Shown piece after piece: positions 21,934 to 34,105 of a DNA stretch of 64,000 bases. Location of the stretch: contig NC_081408.1 of assembly GCF_030272615.1 (NCBI RefSeq), positions 607,794,173 to 607,858,172 on the forward strand, read 5' to 3'. The position numbers were made by a program, and so were the translations under genes. This DNA comes from Cryptomeria japonica. Its lineage: Eukaryota > Streptophyta > Pinopsida > Cupressales > Cupressaceae. A model generated the notes under the pieces. That model was not told the DNA's origin. It ran no database searches and saw nothing but the letters and a program-made list of their open reading frames with translations. How positions within the stretch are numbered: position 1 is the first letter of the stretch; each line of letters opens with the position of its first letter.

Positions 21934-22995
21934 TGTTGGTATTTTGGATATGTTGATATGTTTTTGTCATTGATGTCAACACTTGTTATCACTTGTCAAC
22001 ACTTATCAACACTTGGAGATCTTTGGTTATGTTCACCAGCAAGTCAGAGACTTACGCACAGTCACCGGTATTTGGTTCACTGGCAGATTATATTGTTCAC
22101 CAACACTTGGAATGACTTGGAGACTACTTGGTTATATCTAAGACATTATTCAATCACTTGGTTTTGGTGGTTTGTTTATTTGTTTATTCGGGTTTGCATA
22201 TTTGTTGTTACTGACAAATAGGTCCAGGATATGTATCGGTAGGCATATCTATTCTAGATCAACATGACACACTATGGAGATGATTTATTATTATTGTAAA
22301 TGCATTGAGCCAATATCATGCATTGGATATTGATTTATTTGTAATTGATTTTATTGTAATATCTTTTAGTGAGCTGACCTATTCAATTGGTCTTAGGTTA
22401 TGGTATAAATGTAAGATCTCATTTGTGAGATTGATATGCGATTAGGAAAAAGAATTGTAATAAGGTATATCAAAAATAAGTAGAGCTATACACATAGACA
22501 TCATTTGAAGGTTGAAGGAATGTTTTGTGAAGGAAATTAGAACTAAACTAGTACTGAATCCAGCATATGAAGATGCTATTTTATGCAGTACATTATCATT
22601 AGATTTAACCATCCAATTGTAGTCAGTGTGAGTCTCATTTTGTCATTGAGCAGTGAGCTCTAGGTAGCTTGCCTTTCTACATGTTCATAATCCATATTGT
22701 ACACACATACTATCTACACTAGTATCATTTGATTGTGGGTAAGGCTTCCCACCATGGTTTTTCCCCTTACAGGGTTTCCACGTACAAATATTTGTGTTAT
22801 GTGTTGTGGATGTTATTGTCTTTCTATTTCATGCATTAATCTTTATCAATATTGCAATTAACTGATAAGACTATCTACCAGCTTAAAGTTTGGTTTACTG
22901 GCATTAAGCATTAAGTTTTGGTTAAGTTAATTTTGGTTGAATTATTGGACAACTGACTCACCCCCCCTGCTTCTCAGTTGTCTCCAGGACCTAAC
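21934..22995 (+). mobile_element. Copia A1 3' LTR
   Basis: It starts TGTTGGTATTTTGG after the purine tract and ends GGACCTAAC. The final A expected from the 5' LTR is missing. It matches the A2 LTRs (27593-28666 and 55280-56360) and the A3 LTR (62260-63353) on the opposite strand. Lengths of the four are 1,062-1,094 bp. Confidence 0.94.
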
Positions 22996-23887
22996 CGTGT
23001 TGGTGTGGCTTCTAGATGGAATTCAGTATATAGAAGGTGATCATTTTCATTCCTCAACTGATTGGAGACATCACTTTGGCATGGTGAATCTATTTGGGTC
23101 CAAGTTATGGATCGATATCATGTTACATGTTCTCTACAAATTACTAGGATGATTTATAGATTGGTTAATATTGTTTTGGTCTAAAGCTGACATGGTATAT
23201 CATTGTAATGTGGATGTATGTAATGATCTTATTTTAATATCTTTTAGGTGGCTGACCTAATTGTTTTAGGCCTTAGGGTTTGTATAAATTGATACATAAG
23301 ATCTCATTGTAGATCATGGTGGTGTTAATGGTCATGGATTGAAATATCATACGTGAAGGAGATTTGGCCGATCATAGGTGATTGAATTGGGTGTATGTAA
23401 GAGGTCAAAGTTCTCTAGTATTGAGCTTAACTAAAACTATAATTAGGCATGGTAGATAATATCATTGGTAGTTCATTCTTCTAGACTATTGTCCAATTAT
23501 ATTGAGGTGGTTAAAACCTCTTTGTAGTCAATGTGACTCCTTTGTAATGAGTAGTACACTCTAGATAGTGTGCCTCCCTGCATGTACAGGCCCCTTATTG
23601 TATCACATACTTTCTGCAGAAGTATCATCTAACTATGGGCAGGCTTCCCACCCTGGTTTTTCCCTTTACTGGGTTTTCCACATATAAATCATGGTGTTAT
23701 GTGGTATGACTGCATTGTGTTGATTCTTTGTTTCATTCTTAAGTTTTATTTCTTATTGGTATCCATTTCTTCTATTTTGGTATTTAATATTTATGTGCTC
23801 TAGTTAAAGGTTATAAAGTGGTTTGATTAATATAATCTATTGACAACATTCACCCCCCCTCTCAGTTGTCCACCGGTTATTCCAACA
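22996..23887 (+). mobile_element. Family B LTR, right part, target of the A1 insertion
   Basis: This matches the reverse complement of 60334-61240 or so (family B LTR) over its whole length, ending CCGGTTATTCCAACA. The left part of the LTR must lie beyond the A1 element, before the window. No primer site follows, so it is a 3' or solo LTR. It contains the shared copia box CCCACCCTGG-TTTTTCCC-GGGTTTTCCAC near 23650-23685 and a C-rich run near 23861. Confidence 0.88.
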
Positions 23888-24258
23888 AATACCTTTAACA
23901 AGGCTACCTTTAACAAGGTAAAGGCACTAACAGGCCTTAATCAAAATCCCTTAATCGAGTGGCACCTAAAAGTGTCTTTGTAATCTTCTAATAGGGATGG
24001 CTCCTCACTAGGTGTACTCTAAAAAAGTAAAAATTTTGTGAGTACCCACTCACACCGTGGTTTTCTCCCATTTGTGTTTCCATGAGATAAATCTTGGTTT
24101 CACTATCTATGTTTTCATGCATGCATATTCTTCTGTGGTAATTATTTATATTCATGAATGCTAAGTTAGTGCAAACTTAAAGTAAAAGTTTTAATTGAGT
24201 TAAAATCAGTGTAGTGTTGATTCACCCCTCCCCTCTCAGCACCAGTTGGGACTGACAA
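23888..24258 (+). mobile_element. LTR fragment, family E (3' end)
   Basis: This unrelated LTR end shows the same architecture as the other copia LTRs: the box ACACCGTGGTTTTCTCCC near 24056, then GATTCACCCCTCCCCTCTCAGC, ending near GGGACTGACA. The first 120 bp carry short hairpin units such as CCTTTAACAAGG, also seen in LTR F. No primer site follows. The family B LTR is inserted into it. Confidence 0.6.
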
Positions 24259-24875
24259 CAACCCCAAACCATCTTTTTCAGGTTGAAGTTCAGGTTTAGA
24301 TCCAAGCATCGTTGGAGGTTTCAGGACCGGAAGAGCACATAGGGACAGTTGTCAGTTGCAGATCTTGGTAGAAACCCTAAGGGTAGGGGTGTGGCACCCT
24401 TGTCTTTCCTAGGAAAGTGGCATGGTGCCATGGTCCAGCCCTCTGTCAGTAGGACTTGGCAGAACAACACTTTGCAGGATCCAGAATCCCTCATGTCAGT
24501 TGCGGCTCCAAAATTGTAGAATCAGGACAGTGGCGTGGCACCTTGGTCCTGAACATTTTTGCTCAGATTTCAGACACAAGTACACCTCTAATTTTTCCTT
24601 ATGATTTGTACTTTACAACATTGTATCAATTTTTCTTTGATCTACATTCTCAGATTAGGGTTTTCTTTCTAGGTTAGATTGCATTTTGCATCATTCCTCT
24701 CTCTCATTTATAGAAAAGGAATAGAAAACCTAAGAGGTAATCCATGACTCTGTCTTTATCATAAGAAGTAGCCAATGTGTATTACCTCCCTATGCTCTTT
24801 CGTATTCCATGAGTGTGTATGAGAGTGGGATTAGGGTTTCCATACTTAGTCTCATTTTTTCCTCTACATAGTATG
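24259..24875. other. Leader-like region, no gene
   Basis: This stretch lies between the LTR end and the first coding-like sequence. It contains diverged internal repeats (GTCAGTTGCAGATC / GTCAGTTGCGGCTC; GTGGCACCCTTGTC / GTGGCACCTTGGTC). Open frames at 24422-24677 are products of these repeats and have no known motif. Confidence 0.5.
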
Positions 24876-26570
24876 GACAAAGAAAAGAGCTCCAAAGGAA
24901 ACATGTTTTGCTCCATCTGGTACTAGAAGAAGAAAGAAGATGGATGATACAGACCTTCCAATTGTATCCAGTAATGCAACTATTATTCCACCCAAGACTT
25001 GTGCGGAATTGGTAGATGAAATAACTAAGGATGGTATGTTGTAAAATGTACAATTTAATTATGAGCATTTAGATGATGATGAATACAGAGAAGTTGAAGA
25101 AGCAGTTTTATTATATCTAGATATATATAAAAAAGCTTTGTTGGAAATTGAGAACCAAATATCAGCACAACTATATGACAACCTAGATGCTAGGAAATTA
25201 TCAGTTATGAAGGAAGATAAGAACATAAAGATTCAAGAACTATTAACTACTTGTGGATCCATTACTCCAAATAAGTTGGATATGGCACTTGAGGTTGTAG
25301 ACAAAAAAATATTTCACAGCAAGCAGAGGATAGTTAGTCTTATGTTAGGAAGAGTTAATGAGATAATCACTAAAACTCACAAGGCATGGGCTCAATTCTT
25401 TGCTGAAAACCCTGGCTTCTACACTTCACTGAAAGCTAAGATAGACACTATAGACATCCCGGTTGAAGGGAAAGGAAAAGGTATAATGGGTACCTCATCT
25501 ACAATTTTGAAGGATAATAAGGCATTGGATGTAGAGCCCTTGGTAGAATCTAATGTAAATGACACAAAGGTTATACTATTAAATGTGGAGATACCAACAG
25601 ATTCTCAAAGTGTACAGGTTACAAATGTTGAGGACAATAGTCCTCTAAATCAAAATTTATAGGTTGAGGACACAATTCATAAGGAGGAACCGACAATAAT
25701 TGATACTGCACCAAGTGGCAAAGGCACAGGTGCAAAAGAGGAAGCTATTAGAGTTAATAAACCATAAAAGGAGAAGGAAGAGGAATTTGGTAGGGAACTG
25801 GTAGTGAGAACATCATTGCTATCAATTAACACCTAACAGGTAGAGTAGAAAAGCATAAATGAGATGAGTTCTACTAAGCTCATGATGATGGCTCCACAAA
25901 AGATGATGAAGGATCTATGGACAAAGGAATTATTGATCAATCAATCCCAATTTTGCATAGACTTGTCCTAGAGTGCCATTTTGACAAATGAGAAATCCCA
26001 TCCGGCAAGCTCAAAATAATCATAGAGCACATTTCTAAGGATTTTTAATCTTTACAATAGATATCTAGCCGACACGCATTGGAGAGATTCACACAAGCTA
26101 AGAGAGATACTTTTGATCAGATGATTGAATCAAAGAAGAAAGAGATTACTGATAAACTAAATTTGATTGATAATACTTTAAGTAAATGTACTAATATATA
26201 TAGAGTATGCTGTAACACAGGATTACTTACTACAGATATAGATAAAGGGATAAAGGATTCACAGGAGAAAATTGTAGGTATAGTCAATTCTTTAGATAGC
26301 TCAAATTATTTGACTACATCTATTGATGGTCAGATTTTGGTATTGAAATCTCAAGTTTCAACTCTTGAAAGGGAAAAATAAAAAATAATAAGGAGATCTA
26401 AAAGGCTCAGAGGTTTGGTGAGTCCTTGGTTGGACTCTTTGAGTGTACATAAGAAAGAATGCATTGATTTGGTTGGTAAGCCCACACCGACAGAGCTTAA
26501 GGATAAAGAGTCATATGCTCACATGATTAATGGACTTGTATCTATTTCTAGAACATTCAAATAAGGTTGG
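24876..26570 (+). pseudogene. Unrecognised gag-like ORF of the element carrying LTR D
   Basis: This is a string of plus-strand open segments in nearly one frame. It runs from a basic N-terminus near 24880, through the 174-codon segment at 25138-25662 (LEIENQISAQLYDNLDARKL), to helical segments at 26079-26381. The sequence is hydrophilic, helix-rich and partly coiled coil. I recognise no protease, RT or zinc knuckle. Stops occur at 25042, 25660, 25765 and others. Its place ahead of a purine tract and LTR suggests the single ORF of a non-autonomous LTR element; the function is unknown. The ORF at 59840-60333 may belong to the same kind of protein. Confidence 0.5.
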
Positions 26571-26892
26571 GACACTTATGTAGAGCTTTTGGAGAAATCC
26601 TATCTGGAAATTTTCAAGTATATTTAGCTCTAGTAAGGTATTTTGGGAAACATTCTTTGTACAAAATTTCATTATTCGTCCTAGCTTTTGGTATTTTTTT
26701 GGCATTGATGTCAAAGGGAGAGGTATAGGTGAAAAATATATTCTTGACATCAGGAGATATGGATTATTTTGTATAGATCATGATCACAAATGGATATTTA
26801 GCTTAGGAGGAGCAGTCTCAAGGTAAAACCGACAGATGGAAACCATTATCATTTTTTACATGAGTGTTGCCATCAATGCCAAAGGGGGAGAT
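26571..26892. other. 3' untranslated region and purine tract before LTR D
   Basis: Non-coding sequence ends in GCCAAAGGGGGAGAT (about 26878-26892), the polypurine tract, directly before TGTTGGAAATTGACACTC. An earlier GTCAAAGGGAGAGG lies near 26711. Confidence 0.7.
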
Positions 26893-27592
26893 TGTTGGAA
26901 ATTGACACTCATTTGATTGGTTTCATATGTTGTCATTGATGGTAACATGTTCTGGCTTCATTCTTTGGTTTGGTTGTTCACCGACAGACACTTCACCAAC
27001 ACCGACACTGGCAACGACATCGGCAGGTATCTTCACTGGTAGGAAGGATTCTTTGGGTACTTGTATTGGAGGATGACATGAATTACAACAAGATATCAAT
27101 ATTGGAGGCCGACATCATTTGGGAGATCTGACAATCGGTAATTAATTTTTATATTTATGTATATATGTATTGAGCTGACATGTATATTCATTTTCTAATT
27201 ATCTATGTAAGCCAACATGTGTCATGAAGGACTGTAAGGGTATATAGGTCAATTGATTAGATCATTTTGTATATGATAGGACAAGAGAGATATGAGAGTG
27301 ATAATTGTAATGAGAGGAATGTTGTAATGCAAATATTATGTAAAAGGTTATTACGGTAAGGGTTTAGGGTTTCAAAACCAGAACAGTTAGAGCTTGAACT
27401 AGAACTCTATCAGGCATAGCAGATGAATAAAAAGAGTTAAATTTTATGTTTTCTTATTCAAAGTGACTATATTCAATGAGACACCTTTGTGATGAGAAGT
27501 GTGCTCTAGGCTATAAGCCTTCCTGCAAGTGGAAGCTCCCATATTATGTAATATTTTTTAATATGCCCAATGGATTGATATTTGTTAGGACC
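26893..27592 (+). mobile_element. LTR D, left part (3' LTR split by copia A2)
   Basis: It begins TGTTGGAAATTGACACTC after the purine tract and is cut at 27592 by the A2 element. It continues at 56366-56589. The last five bases, ATATT, match ATATG at 56361-56365 with one difference, consistent with a target-site duplication of A2. Confidence 0.85.
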
Positions 27593-28666
27593 TAGAGGCA
27601 ACTGGGAAGGGGGGGGGGGTGAATTAGTTGTCTATTAATTTCAACCCAAATATAACTTAACCAAAATTAGTACATAATACCGGTAAACCAAACATTAATG
27701 CTGGTAGATAGTTTAATAGTTAATAACAATACCAGTAAAGTTTAATGCATGAAATAGAAAGAGAAATAACATACACAACACATAACACAATTATTTGTAT
27801 GTGGAAACCCTATAAGGGGAAAAAACATGGTGGGAAACCTTACCCACAATAACATGATACTACTGCAGATAGTAAGTGTGTACAAATGGGGTTTGCACAT
27901 GCAAAAAGGCCAACTGCCTAGCACTCACTGCTCAATCACAAAATGGGAGTCACACTGACTACAATTGGATGGTTAAATCCAATGATAATGTACTACTCAA
28001 AATAGCATCTTCATATGTTGGATTCAGTACCGATTAAGCTCTAATTGACTTCCTCAGACCTTCATTTAATCTTCAAATGATGTCTACATGTATAGCCCTA
28101 CTTATATTCACATATACCTTATTACAATCCTTTTCCACTCTTCTCTACTCTTACATAATCTCACAAATGAGATCTTACATATATACCAAAACCTAAGACC
28201 AAATGTGTAGGTCAGCTCACTAAGAATATTACAATTAAATCAATTACAAATGAATCAATATGCGATGCATGATGTTGGCTCAATGCATTTACAATAGTAA
28301 CAAATCATCTCCATAACAAGTCATGCTAATCTGGAATAGATAATGCTTGTTGGTCCATAACCTAGACCTATTTGCCGGTAATAGAAAATATGAAAACTTG
28401 ATTGTACCAATAATCAAATCACCAAAACCAAGTGTCCAAACAATGTTTGTCACATAGCCAAGTAATCTCCAGATGATAACAGATCATCCAAAGTGCTAGT
28501 GAACAATATGACATGTCGGTGAACCAGATATCGATGAGTGTGCATAAGTCACTGAACATGTCGGTGAACACAACCAAAGATCTCCAAGTGTTCTCAAGTG
28601 TTGACAAGTGTTGACAAGTGTTGATACCAATGACAAAACCAATGCAATACATCCATAATACCAACA
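27593..28666 (-). mobile_element. Copia A2 3' LTR
   Basis: The reverse complement starts TGTTGGTATTATGG and ends CCTAACA. A G-run of about eleven bases near 27608-27620 (C-run on the LTR strand) is longer than in A1. The purine tract of the element lies at 28667-28680 as ATCTCCCCCTTTGG on the plus strand. Confidence 0.94.
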
Positions 28667-29046
28667 ATCTCCCCCTTTGGCATTGATGGCAACACAAGAT
28701 GGAAAAACCATCTAAGTGCCAAAGCAAAAATGCCAAAAACCAAAAACCAACAATCTCCCAAAGAGATCATCAAAATATAGATACAGAGAGTAATAATCTC
28801 TCCCCCAATGAATAATTTCTCCCAAAAGATAAAGTGTTTTTCCATAGATATCTCTCCCCCTTTGACATCAAATGCCAAAGCAATACAAAACCAAATACAA
28901 CCAGTTCATAGAACTTGCTACAAATACCAATTGTTATAACCAAATTTAGTCAATCTACTCCCCCTGAGAAGTAGCTCTCCTTCATCAAAGCCAGAAAAAA
29001 GATTTCTCTGTTTAATTGTATCGGTCTAATGCCATGCTCAAACTAT
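28667..29046 (-). other. Copia A2 3' untranslated region
   Basis: This is non-coding and carries the same three purine tracts as A1, seen as C/T tracts on the plus strand near 28668, 28800 and 28850. Open frames here are LTR-region shadows. Confidence 0.75.
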
Positions 29047-30993
29047 CTAAGTTTCTACTGGTGAGGGTATAAGTCCAAGCTGCTCTCTTAGATATTCAAA
29101 AGTTTCCTTAGGCAAAGGCTTGGTAAAAATATCTCCAATCTTCTCTTTAGTATTCACATAAACCAATTTCACTACTTTTGCTTCAACATTCTCTTTTAGA
29201 AAATTGAATTTGATAGAAACATGTTTACTTTTAGAGTGAAATACCGGATTCTTTGATATATCAATTGCTGACATATTATCATAGTAAATGATTATAGGTT
29301 CTTTGCATTTTACCTTTATGTCCTTCAACATTTGCTTAATCCATAATACCTGTGTACAATTAGTTGTTGCTGCAACATATTCTGATTCAGTTGTTGATAA
29401 TGATGTACAACTTTGTTTCTTGCTCAACCATGAAATTAGTCTACTACCATGAAAAAATGCTCCACTGGTGGTGCTTTTTCTGTTATCTACATCTCTTGCC
29501 CGATTTGCATCTGTGTATGCACATAAATCAAAATTTTCATCTTTAGGATACCATAAGCCAAGATTTGTCATGCCTTGTAGGTACGGGAAAATCCTTTTCA
29601 CTACTGATTCATGATTTTCCTTAGGATTACTCTGAAATCTTGAAACAATATATACTGCATTCATAATATTAGGTCTTGTTTATGTCAAATACAGTAAACC
29701 TCCTATCATAGACTTGTATCTTGTCAGATTAACAGGTGTTGATTCATCCTTCAATGATAGTTTATCAGTTGTAGTCATAGGTGTGCTTACCGGTTTAGAA
29801 TTTTTCATGCCAAATTTCTTAAGTAATTCCTTCAGGTACTTTGATTGATTTATGAATATACCTTTATCAGTCTGTGAAATCTGTAATCCTAAAAAGAATT
29901 TTATCTCTCCAATCATAGACATTTCAAATTCTTCCTGCATCTTATTAGAAAAGTCTTTACATGATCCATCTTCTCCTCAAAAAATAATATCATCAACAAA
30001 AACTTCAATAACCAAGATGTCATCATTAGTCACTTTGTAATATAAGTTGTTGTCAGCATTACCTTTAGTGTAACCAAGCTTCAAAAGATATCTGTCCAAT
30101 CTAGCATACCAAGCTCTAGGAGCTTACTTCAATCCATATAAAGATTTCCTTAACCTACAAACCATATCTTTGTAATCTGCCAAAGAAAATCTAACAGGTT
30201 GTTCAATGTAAACTTCCTCTTCAAGATCACTATTCTGAAATGCACATTTAACATCCATTTGATATACTTTATAGTTCTTGTGTGCTGCAAAACCTAAGAA
30301 TAATCTAATTGCCTCAATTCTAGCTACCAGTGTAAAGGTTTCATTATAATCAATTCCTTCTTTCTGTGAATATCCCTTACACACTAATCTTGCTTTGTTT
30401 CTGATTACCTTGCTATCTTCATTAAGTTTATTTCTGAATACCCATTTAGTTCCAATTACATTTTTGTTTTTAGGCCAGGGAACCAATGTCCATGTGTTAT
30501 TCTTTTCAATTTGTTCCAATTCATCTTCCATAGCTTTAATCCAATGTTAATCTTCACATGCCTCATTAATAGTTGTTGGTTCAAATTGAGAAATTAGACA
30601 TACCTCTTTATTTTCCAGTCTTCCTCTAGTCATAACTCCTTGATACTTGTTACCATTTATCTGACTTTCAGAATGATTCAATCTTACATACCTGGGTGTA
30701 TTCACTTCTTGTTGTTCTTCAGTCACTATGGAATTCTCAAATGATGCCAGTGTGACTGGATCAACATTTTGTACTGGTGTACTCATTGTAGGTTCATTTG
30801 TGATAATCTCAACTACCGGTTTAGAGTCTATAGACCTTCTAAACTATTCATCAATCTTCACATTTGGAGTTTCAATGATTTTCTACAATCTCTTATAAAA
30901 ACATCTATATGCCTTACTGTTAGATGAATAACCAAGAAATATTCCTTCATCACTTCTAAGATCAAATTTGCCAATATAATCATCTCTCCTAAT
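29047..30993 (-). pseudogene. Copia A2 RT and RNase H
   Basis: Read on the minus strand from the Tat-2 insertion, the integrase C-terminal linker comes first (30547-30786, with NGNKYQGVMTRGRLENKEV). The RT start follows at 30124-30531 (WVFRNKLNEDSKVIRNKARL, VYQMDVKCAFQNSD), then the catalytic region near 29985, and the RNase H at 29047-29664. The RNase H contains KSTTSGAFFHGSRLISWLS and SEYVAATTNCTQVLWIKQM and ends FTKPLPKETFEYLREQLGL with a stop. A few stops and frameshifts are present. The 205-codon C-terminal frame is the best preserved copia segment in the window. Confidence 0.93.
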
Positions 30994-30998
30994 ATAAC
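30994..30998. repeat. Target-site duplication ATAAC, left copy, of Tat-2
   Basis: ATAAC precedes the LTR start TGTAGTCACA and recurs at 53308-53312 after the LTR end GTGCATCA. Copia A2 sequence reads continuously when one copy and the insert are removed. Confidence 0.96.
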
Positions 30999-32430
30999 TG
31001 TAGTCACATCTATCTGTCCAGTTTAATTAAATGAATATTTTGTATTTATTTGATTAAAAAATCCACGAGCCATCAGTTAATTAAATTAATATTTAATTAA
31101 TTCATCTTCAAACATTCTCCTATTAATTAAATAAATTATTCAATTTATTTTAATTAATTCATTAAACCAAATTCACAATCAAATAAATGAATAAATTCTA
31201 TTTATTCAATTTAATCATCTTTCCTCTTTTAAATAAATTAAATAAAATATTTATTTAAATCATTATCCCCACCCCCGCACTTGCATTTTCCTACAAATGC
31301 AAGTTGCAACCATTTATTGAAATAAATTAATTTTATTTTAATTAAAAATCCTATTTTCCCTCACCCACCAAATCCACTTGCATTCCTAAACCCCCTTCTA
31401 GATTTTTCTAAACCCTTCCTAATTAGCCTAAGCCATCCCCTAATTATTGTCACATTCCTAAGAAAGTTGGAGTCACTTCTCAAAGACTTCAAAGTCTTTG
31501 AAAAGCATTTAATTCTTTGTGTGGTCAACAATCTAACCTCTAAAGTCTTCCAAAGCCACTAATTGCTCTTACATGACCATTAATGGCTCTTACATAACTA
31601 TTTATGTTTAATTCAACTTGCACTCATGTGTCTCCTCAAGCATTTATTGCTTTGACCATGGTTATCCCTTTTTCCTTTGCACAAGAGTTTATCCATTGGA
31701 TAAAAGCTTTATTCTTTGAATAAAGAATTTATTCACTCAACCCAACCTTGACCTTAACTCCCAAGTTAACTCTCAGGTCATGTAAAACATTTAATGCTTA
31801 TTCCCTCTCCTCTCAACCTATCTCACATTGACACTTGTCATCCTGGGATTGGGTTGAAAGCCTTCACATGGATTGAATATCATTCAATCTTGACCCTTGT
31901 TGAAATTACTCAATCTCAACCATCCATTGCTCCTTTTTCCCTATAAATAGAGCCCATTCCTTCATAATCCATATCTTAAAAACTTGTATGCATATAAGTT
32001 ATAGAGAATTTTAGAGAGCATTTAGCATAAACCACTAATATCTTGTTATTTTGGCCTAAAATAAATCATTTTAGCATCATAGCATCCAATATTAGTTTTT
32101 ATTCACACTTGCATAGCATAGTTAAAACATTTCAATCTTGAACCTCCATAAGCATCCATAGTGCAAAAAGTTGCTGAGAGCTACACTAGTTTGGAACTTT
32201 GAGAGGAGAGGAATAAAGGAGAAGGAGCTAAGAGCATGTTAGGAGGCATTTGGAGATGCCTCGTTATATTTACTTTCCTAGTTAAATATTCTTTCATATT
32301 TTTGGTGTCTCTTTTGATATGTCTGCTTAGATTAGTTTTTGGTTGATTAACACTAACAGTTTCTTGGTCTTTTGTGTGTTATTCCACCACAGGTTCTAGT
32401 CTAATCTTCCCCCCATTTTGCAGTGCATCA
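30999..32430 (+). mobile_element. Tat-2 5' LTR
   Basis: It starts TGTAGTCACATC and ends CAGTGCATCA. A TATA box, CTATAAATAGAG, lies at 31941-31952. Two adjacent hairpins (TTTATCCATTGGATAAA and CTTTATTCTTTGAATAAAG) lie near 31688-31727. Its closest relative is 51895-53307. Confidence 0.95.
31942..31950 (+). promoter_or_regulatory. TATA box of Tat-2 5' LTR
   Basis: TATAAATAG sits in the context TTTTCCCTATAAATAGAGCCC, about 490 bp from the LTR end. The same element occurs at 52819-52827 in the 3' LTR. Confidence 0.75.
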
Positions 32431-32432
32431 TT

Positions 32433-32450
32433 TGGTGAACCCAACGTGAA
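32433..32450 (+). other. Tat-2 primer-binding site
   Basis: TGGTGAACCCAACGTGAA begins two bases after the LTR end. The leading TGG pairs with a tRNA CCA end. It is not the initiator-Met type used by the copia elements here; I cannot assign the tRNA with certainty from memory. Confidence 0.7.
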
Positions 32451-32519
32451 TCCAAACACCCAAAAACATTTTTTTTTTTTTAAAATAACTTGTTTGAATG
32501 TTTAGCTTGACACACAGGT

Positions 32520-32760
32520 TGCGCTCTGGTGCTTTTGATAGCATTTTAGCGCTATTGCAATTTGATATTCTAGTGCAATTGTATTCACAATAGCGCTATT
32601 GTCTCAAATTTAGCACTATTTCCCATCTTTTAGCACTTTTGAGGCTTAAGTAATGCATTTGCACATGTTTTAGTGCTTTTGTTTTTTCTATTAAAATTTT
32701 GATTTTAGCGCGTTTGTGTTAAATAGCACTTATGTTTGCACACAGAGTAGTGCTATTGTA
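32520..32760 (+). repeat. Tat-2 5' periodic motif array (AGCRCTWTTG)
   Basis: Variants of AGCRCTWTTG start at 32528, 32548, 32572, 32592, 32612, 32632, 32652, 32672, 32707, 32725 and 32749, mostly 20 bp apart. One unit sits in a perfect 16 bp palindrome, ACAATAGCGCTATTGT (32587-32602). The identical consensus in the opposite orientation occurs at 51037-51330. An acceptor-like CCTAACTATTTGTTTCTTGTGCAG ends at 32866, so the array could be intronic in the sense leader. Confidence 0.85.
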
Positions 32761-32866
32761 ACAAAACATTGTAAAATAGGCCGTGTAACTGAAAAAGTAA
32801 ATTTTTTTAGGCTTGTACAAGCCCACCATAGGTTTGGATTTTCCTAACTATTTGTTTCTTGTGCAG

Positions 32867-33170
32867 GGTTAAACTAACTCTTTTTGTTGTTTAAAAAGTT
32901 ATAATTTGTCATTTGGGGCTCTAAAATTGAACAAACACAAATTTTCTTTCATTGCAAGTTAGGATACACTCTCTTTTTGGTGCTTAAAACAAGACAAGAC
33001 AAATTTCATTTTATTGCATCAAACTTAAGCAAAACTCACAATCAACACTTCAAAATTTTGGTGCAAGTAAAAAGAACAATCAACTTGTCTTATTTTACAA
33101 AAATGATTTACTTCATGCATATGTGTTTTAATTTCAGTTGACTAGGATTTCAAATTCTAGTTTACTCAAA
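32867..33170. other. Tat-2 leader, first part
   Basis: Non-coding sequence lies between the array and the nested solo LTR. It has loosely repeated CTTAAAACAAGACAAGACAAATTT / ATTGAACAAACACAAATTTT phrases like those in the Tat-1 leader, and no ORF of note. Confidence 0.55.
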
Positions 33171-33175
33171 CACAT
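33171..33175. repeat. Target-site duplication CACAT of the solo LTR
   Basis: CACAT at 33171-33175 recurs at 37070-37074. The joined flanks give CTCAAACACATTGATTTTG. Confidence 0.85.
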
Positions 33176-33605
33176 TGTCATGCCCAAAATTTAGGGCAAA
33201 AACGGAACAAATTTTTTTTTAAAAAAACATACTAATCTAATTAACAAGTTCGCTCACACGACAAGCGTTATTGAAAATTTCCATTATTAAATTCGAGCTA
33301 GTCCTGAGATGAACCAAGCTTCGATAGATTGTTAAATATTATTTGCGGAAAATTAACTGGTTTAAATTTTATCTCCTCAAGATACCTAGCCATTAAGCTT
33401 ATTAAATAAATCACGCTAAAGGAATAGGAGAGGAAAAATTAATTTAATCTCCAATAAGACATATAGTCTAAACATCCAATTTAAATTTTAAATACTCTAA
33501 TTAAATTACACGGGACATTATTAAATACATTTAAAATTATAAAAGCTAGGCTTCCTCCGATAATCTATTTATTTCGCTTTTCTTGCTTCAAATTATAACC
33601 AGAAT

Positions 33606-33608
33606 TAT

Positions 33609-33663
<55 letters not shown>

Positions 33664-33730
33664 CATATATATATATATATTTTCAATTAAATACTTAATC
33701 CAAAATTATGACCAGAATTTATATATATAC

Positions 33731-33770
<40 letters not shown>

Positions 33771-33810
33771 ATATATATATATATAGTTACATATATATAT
33801 ATATTACATG
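33606..33810. repeat. (TA)n microsatellite blocks
   Basis: Long TA runs lie at about 33607-33680 and 33720-33805, interrupted by AATTATGACCAGAATT-type repeats (33596-33610 and 33706-33720), which suggests a duplicated block. Further TA runs lie at 34371-34395, 34446-34481 and 34546-34606. Confidence 0.9.
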
Positions 33811-34105
33811 TATTTTAAATATTTTAATTCTAATTCAAAAAAAACATAATGTCCTTCTAAATATTAATCCATATTCCCCCAACCCTAATTAGGGTTCTAT
33901 TATCCTATATAAATATTTACAAACCTAAATATCATATTATATATTTTTTTTTTAAATTCCTTTGCCCTAGCCCCACCTGGGCTAGGGTTTAATCCATATT
34001 TTTTTTTTAACAGGAAATTTTTTTCATGCTGGGCCGAAGATCCCAAGGCGGCCATGTCCATTTTCTTGTGCAGGTTTTCGGATGTTGGAGGCGAGGAGAG
34101 CCGTG

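Larger units (their letters stand above)
1..22995 (+). mobile_element. Ty1/copia element A1 (family A), split by Tat-1
   Basis: This is a plus-strand copia element whose 5' LTR starts before the window. The order is LTR (1-723), primer-binding site, gag, protease, a 17.55 kb gypsy insertion (2067-19620), the rest of pol (19626-21575), a purine tract and the 3' LTR (21934-22995). The gag-protease-(integrase)-RT-RNase H order defines copia. The element is dead: gag and pol carry stops and frameshifts and the integrase core is deleted. Its right flank is the interior of a family B LTR, matching minus-strand sequence near 61240, so A1 inserted into a B element. Confidence 0.93.
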
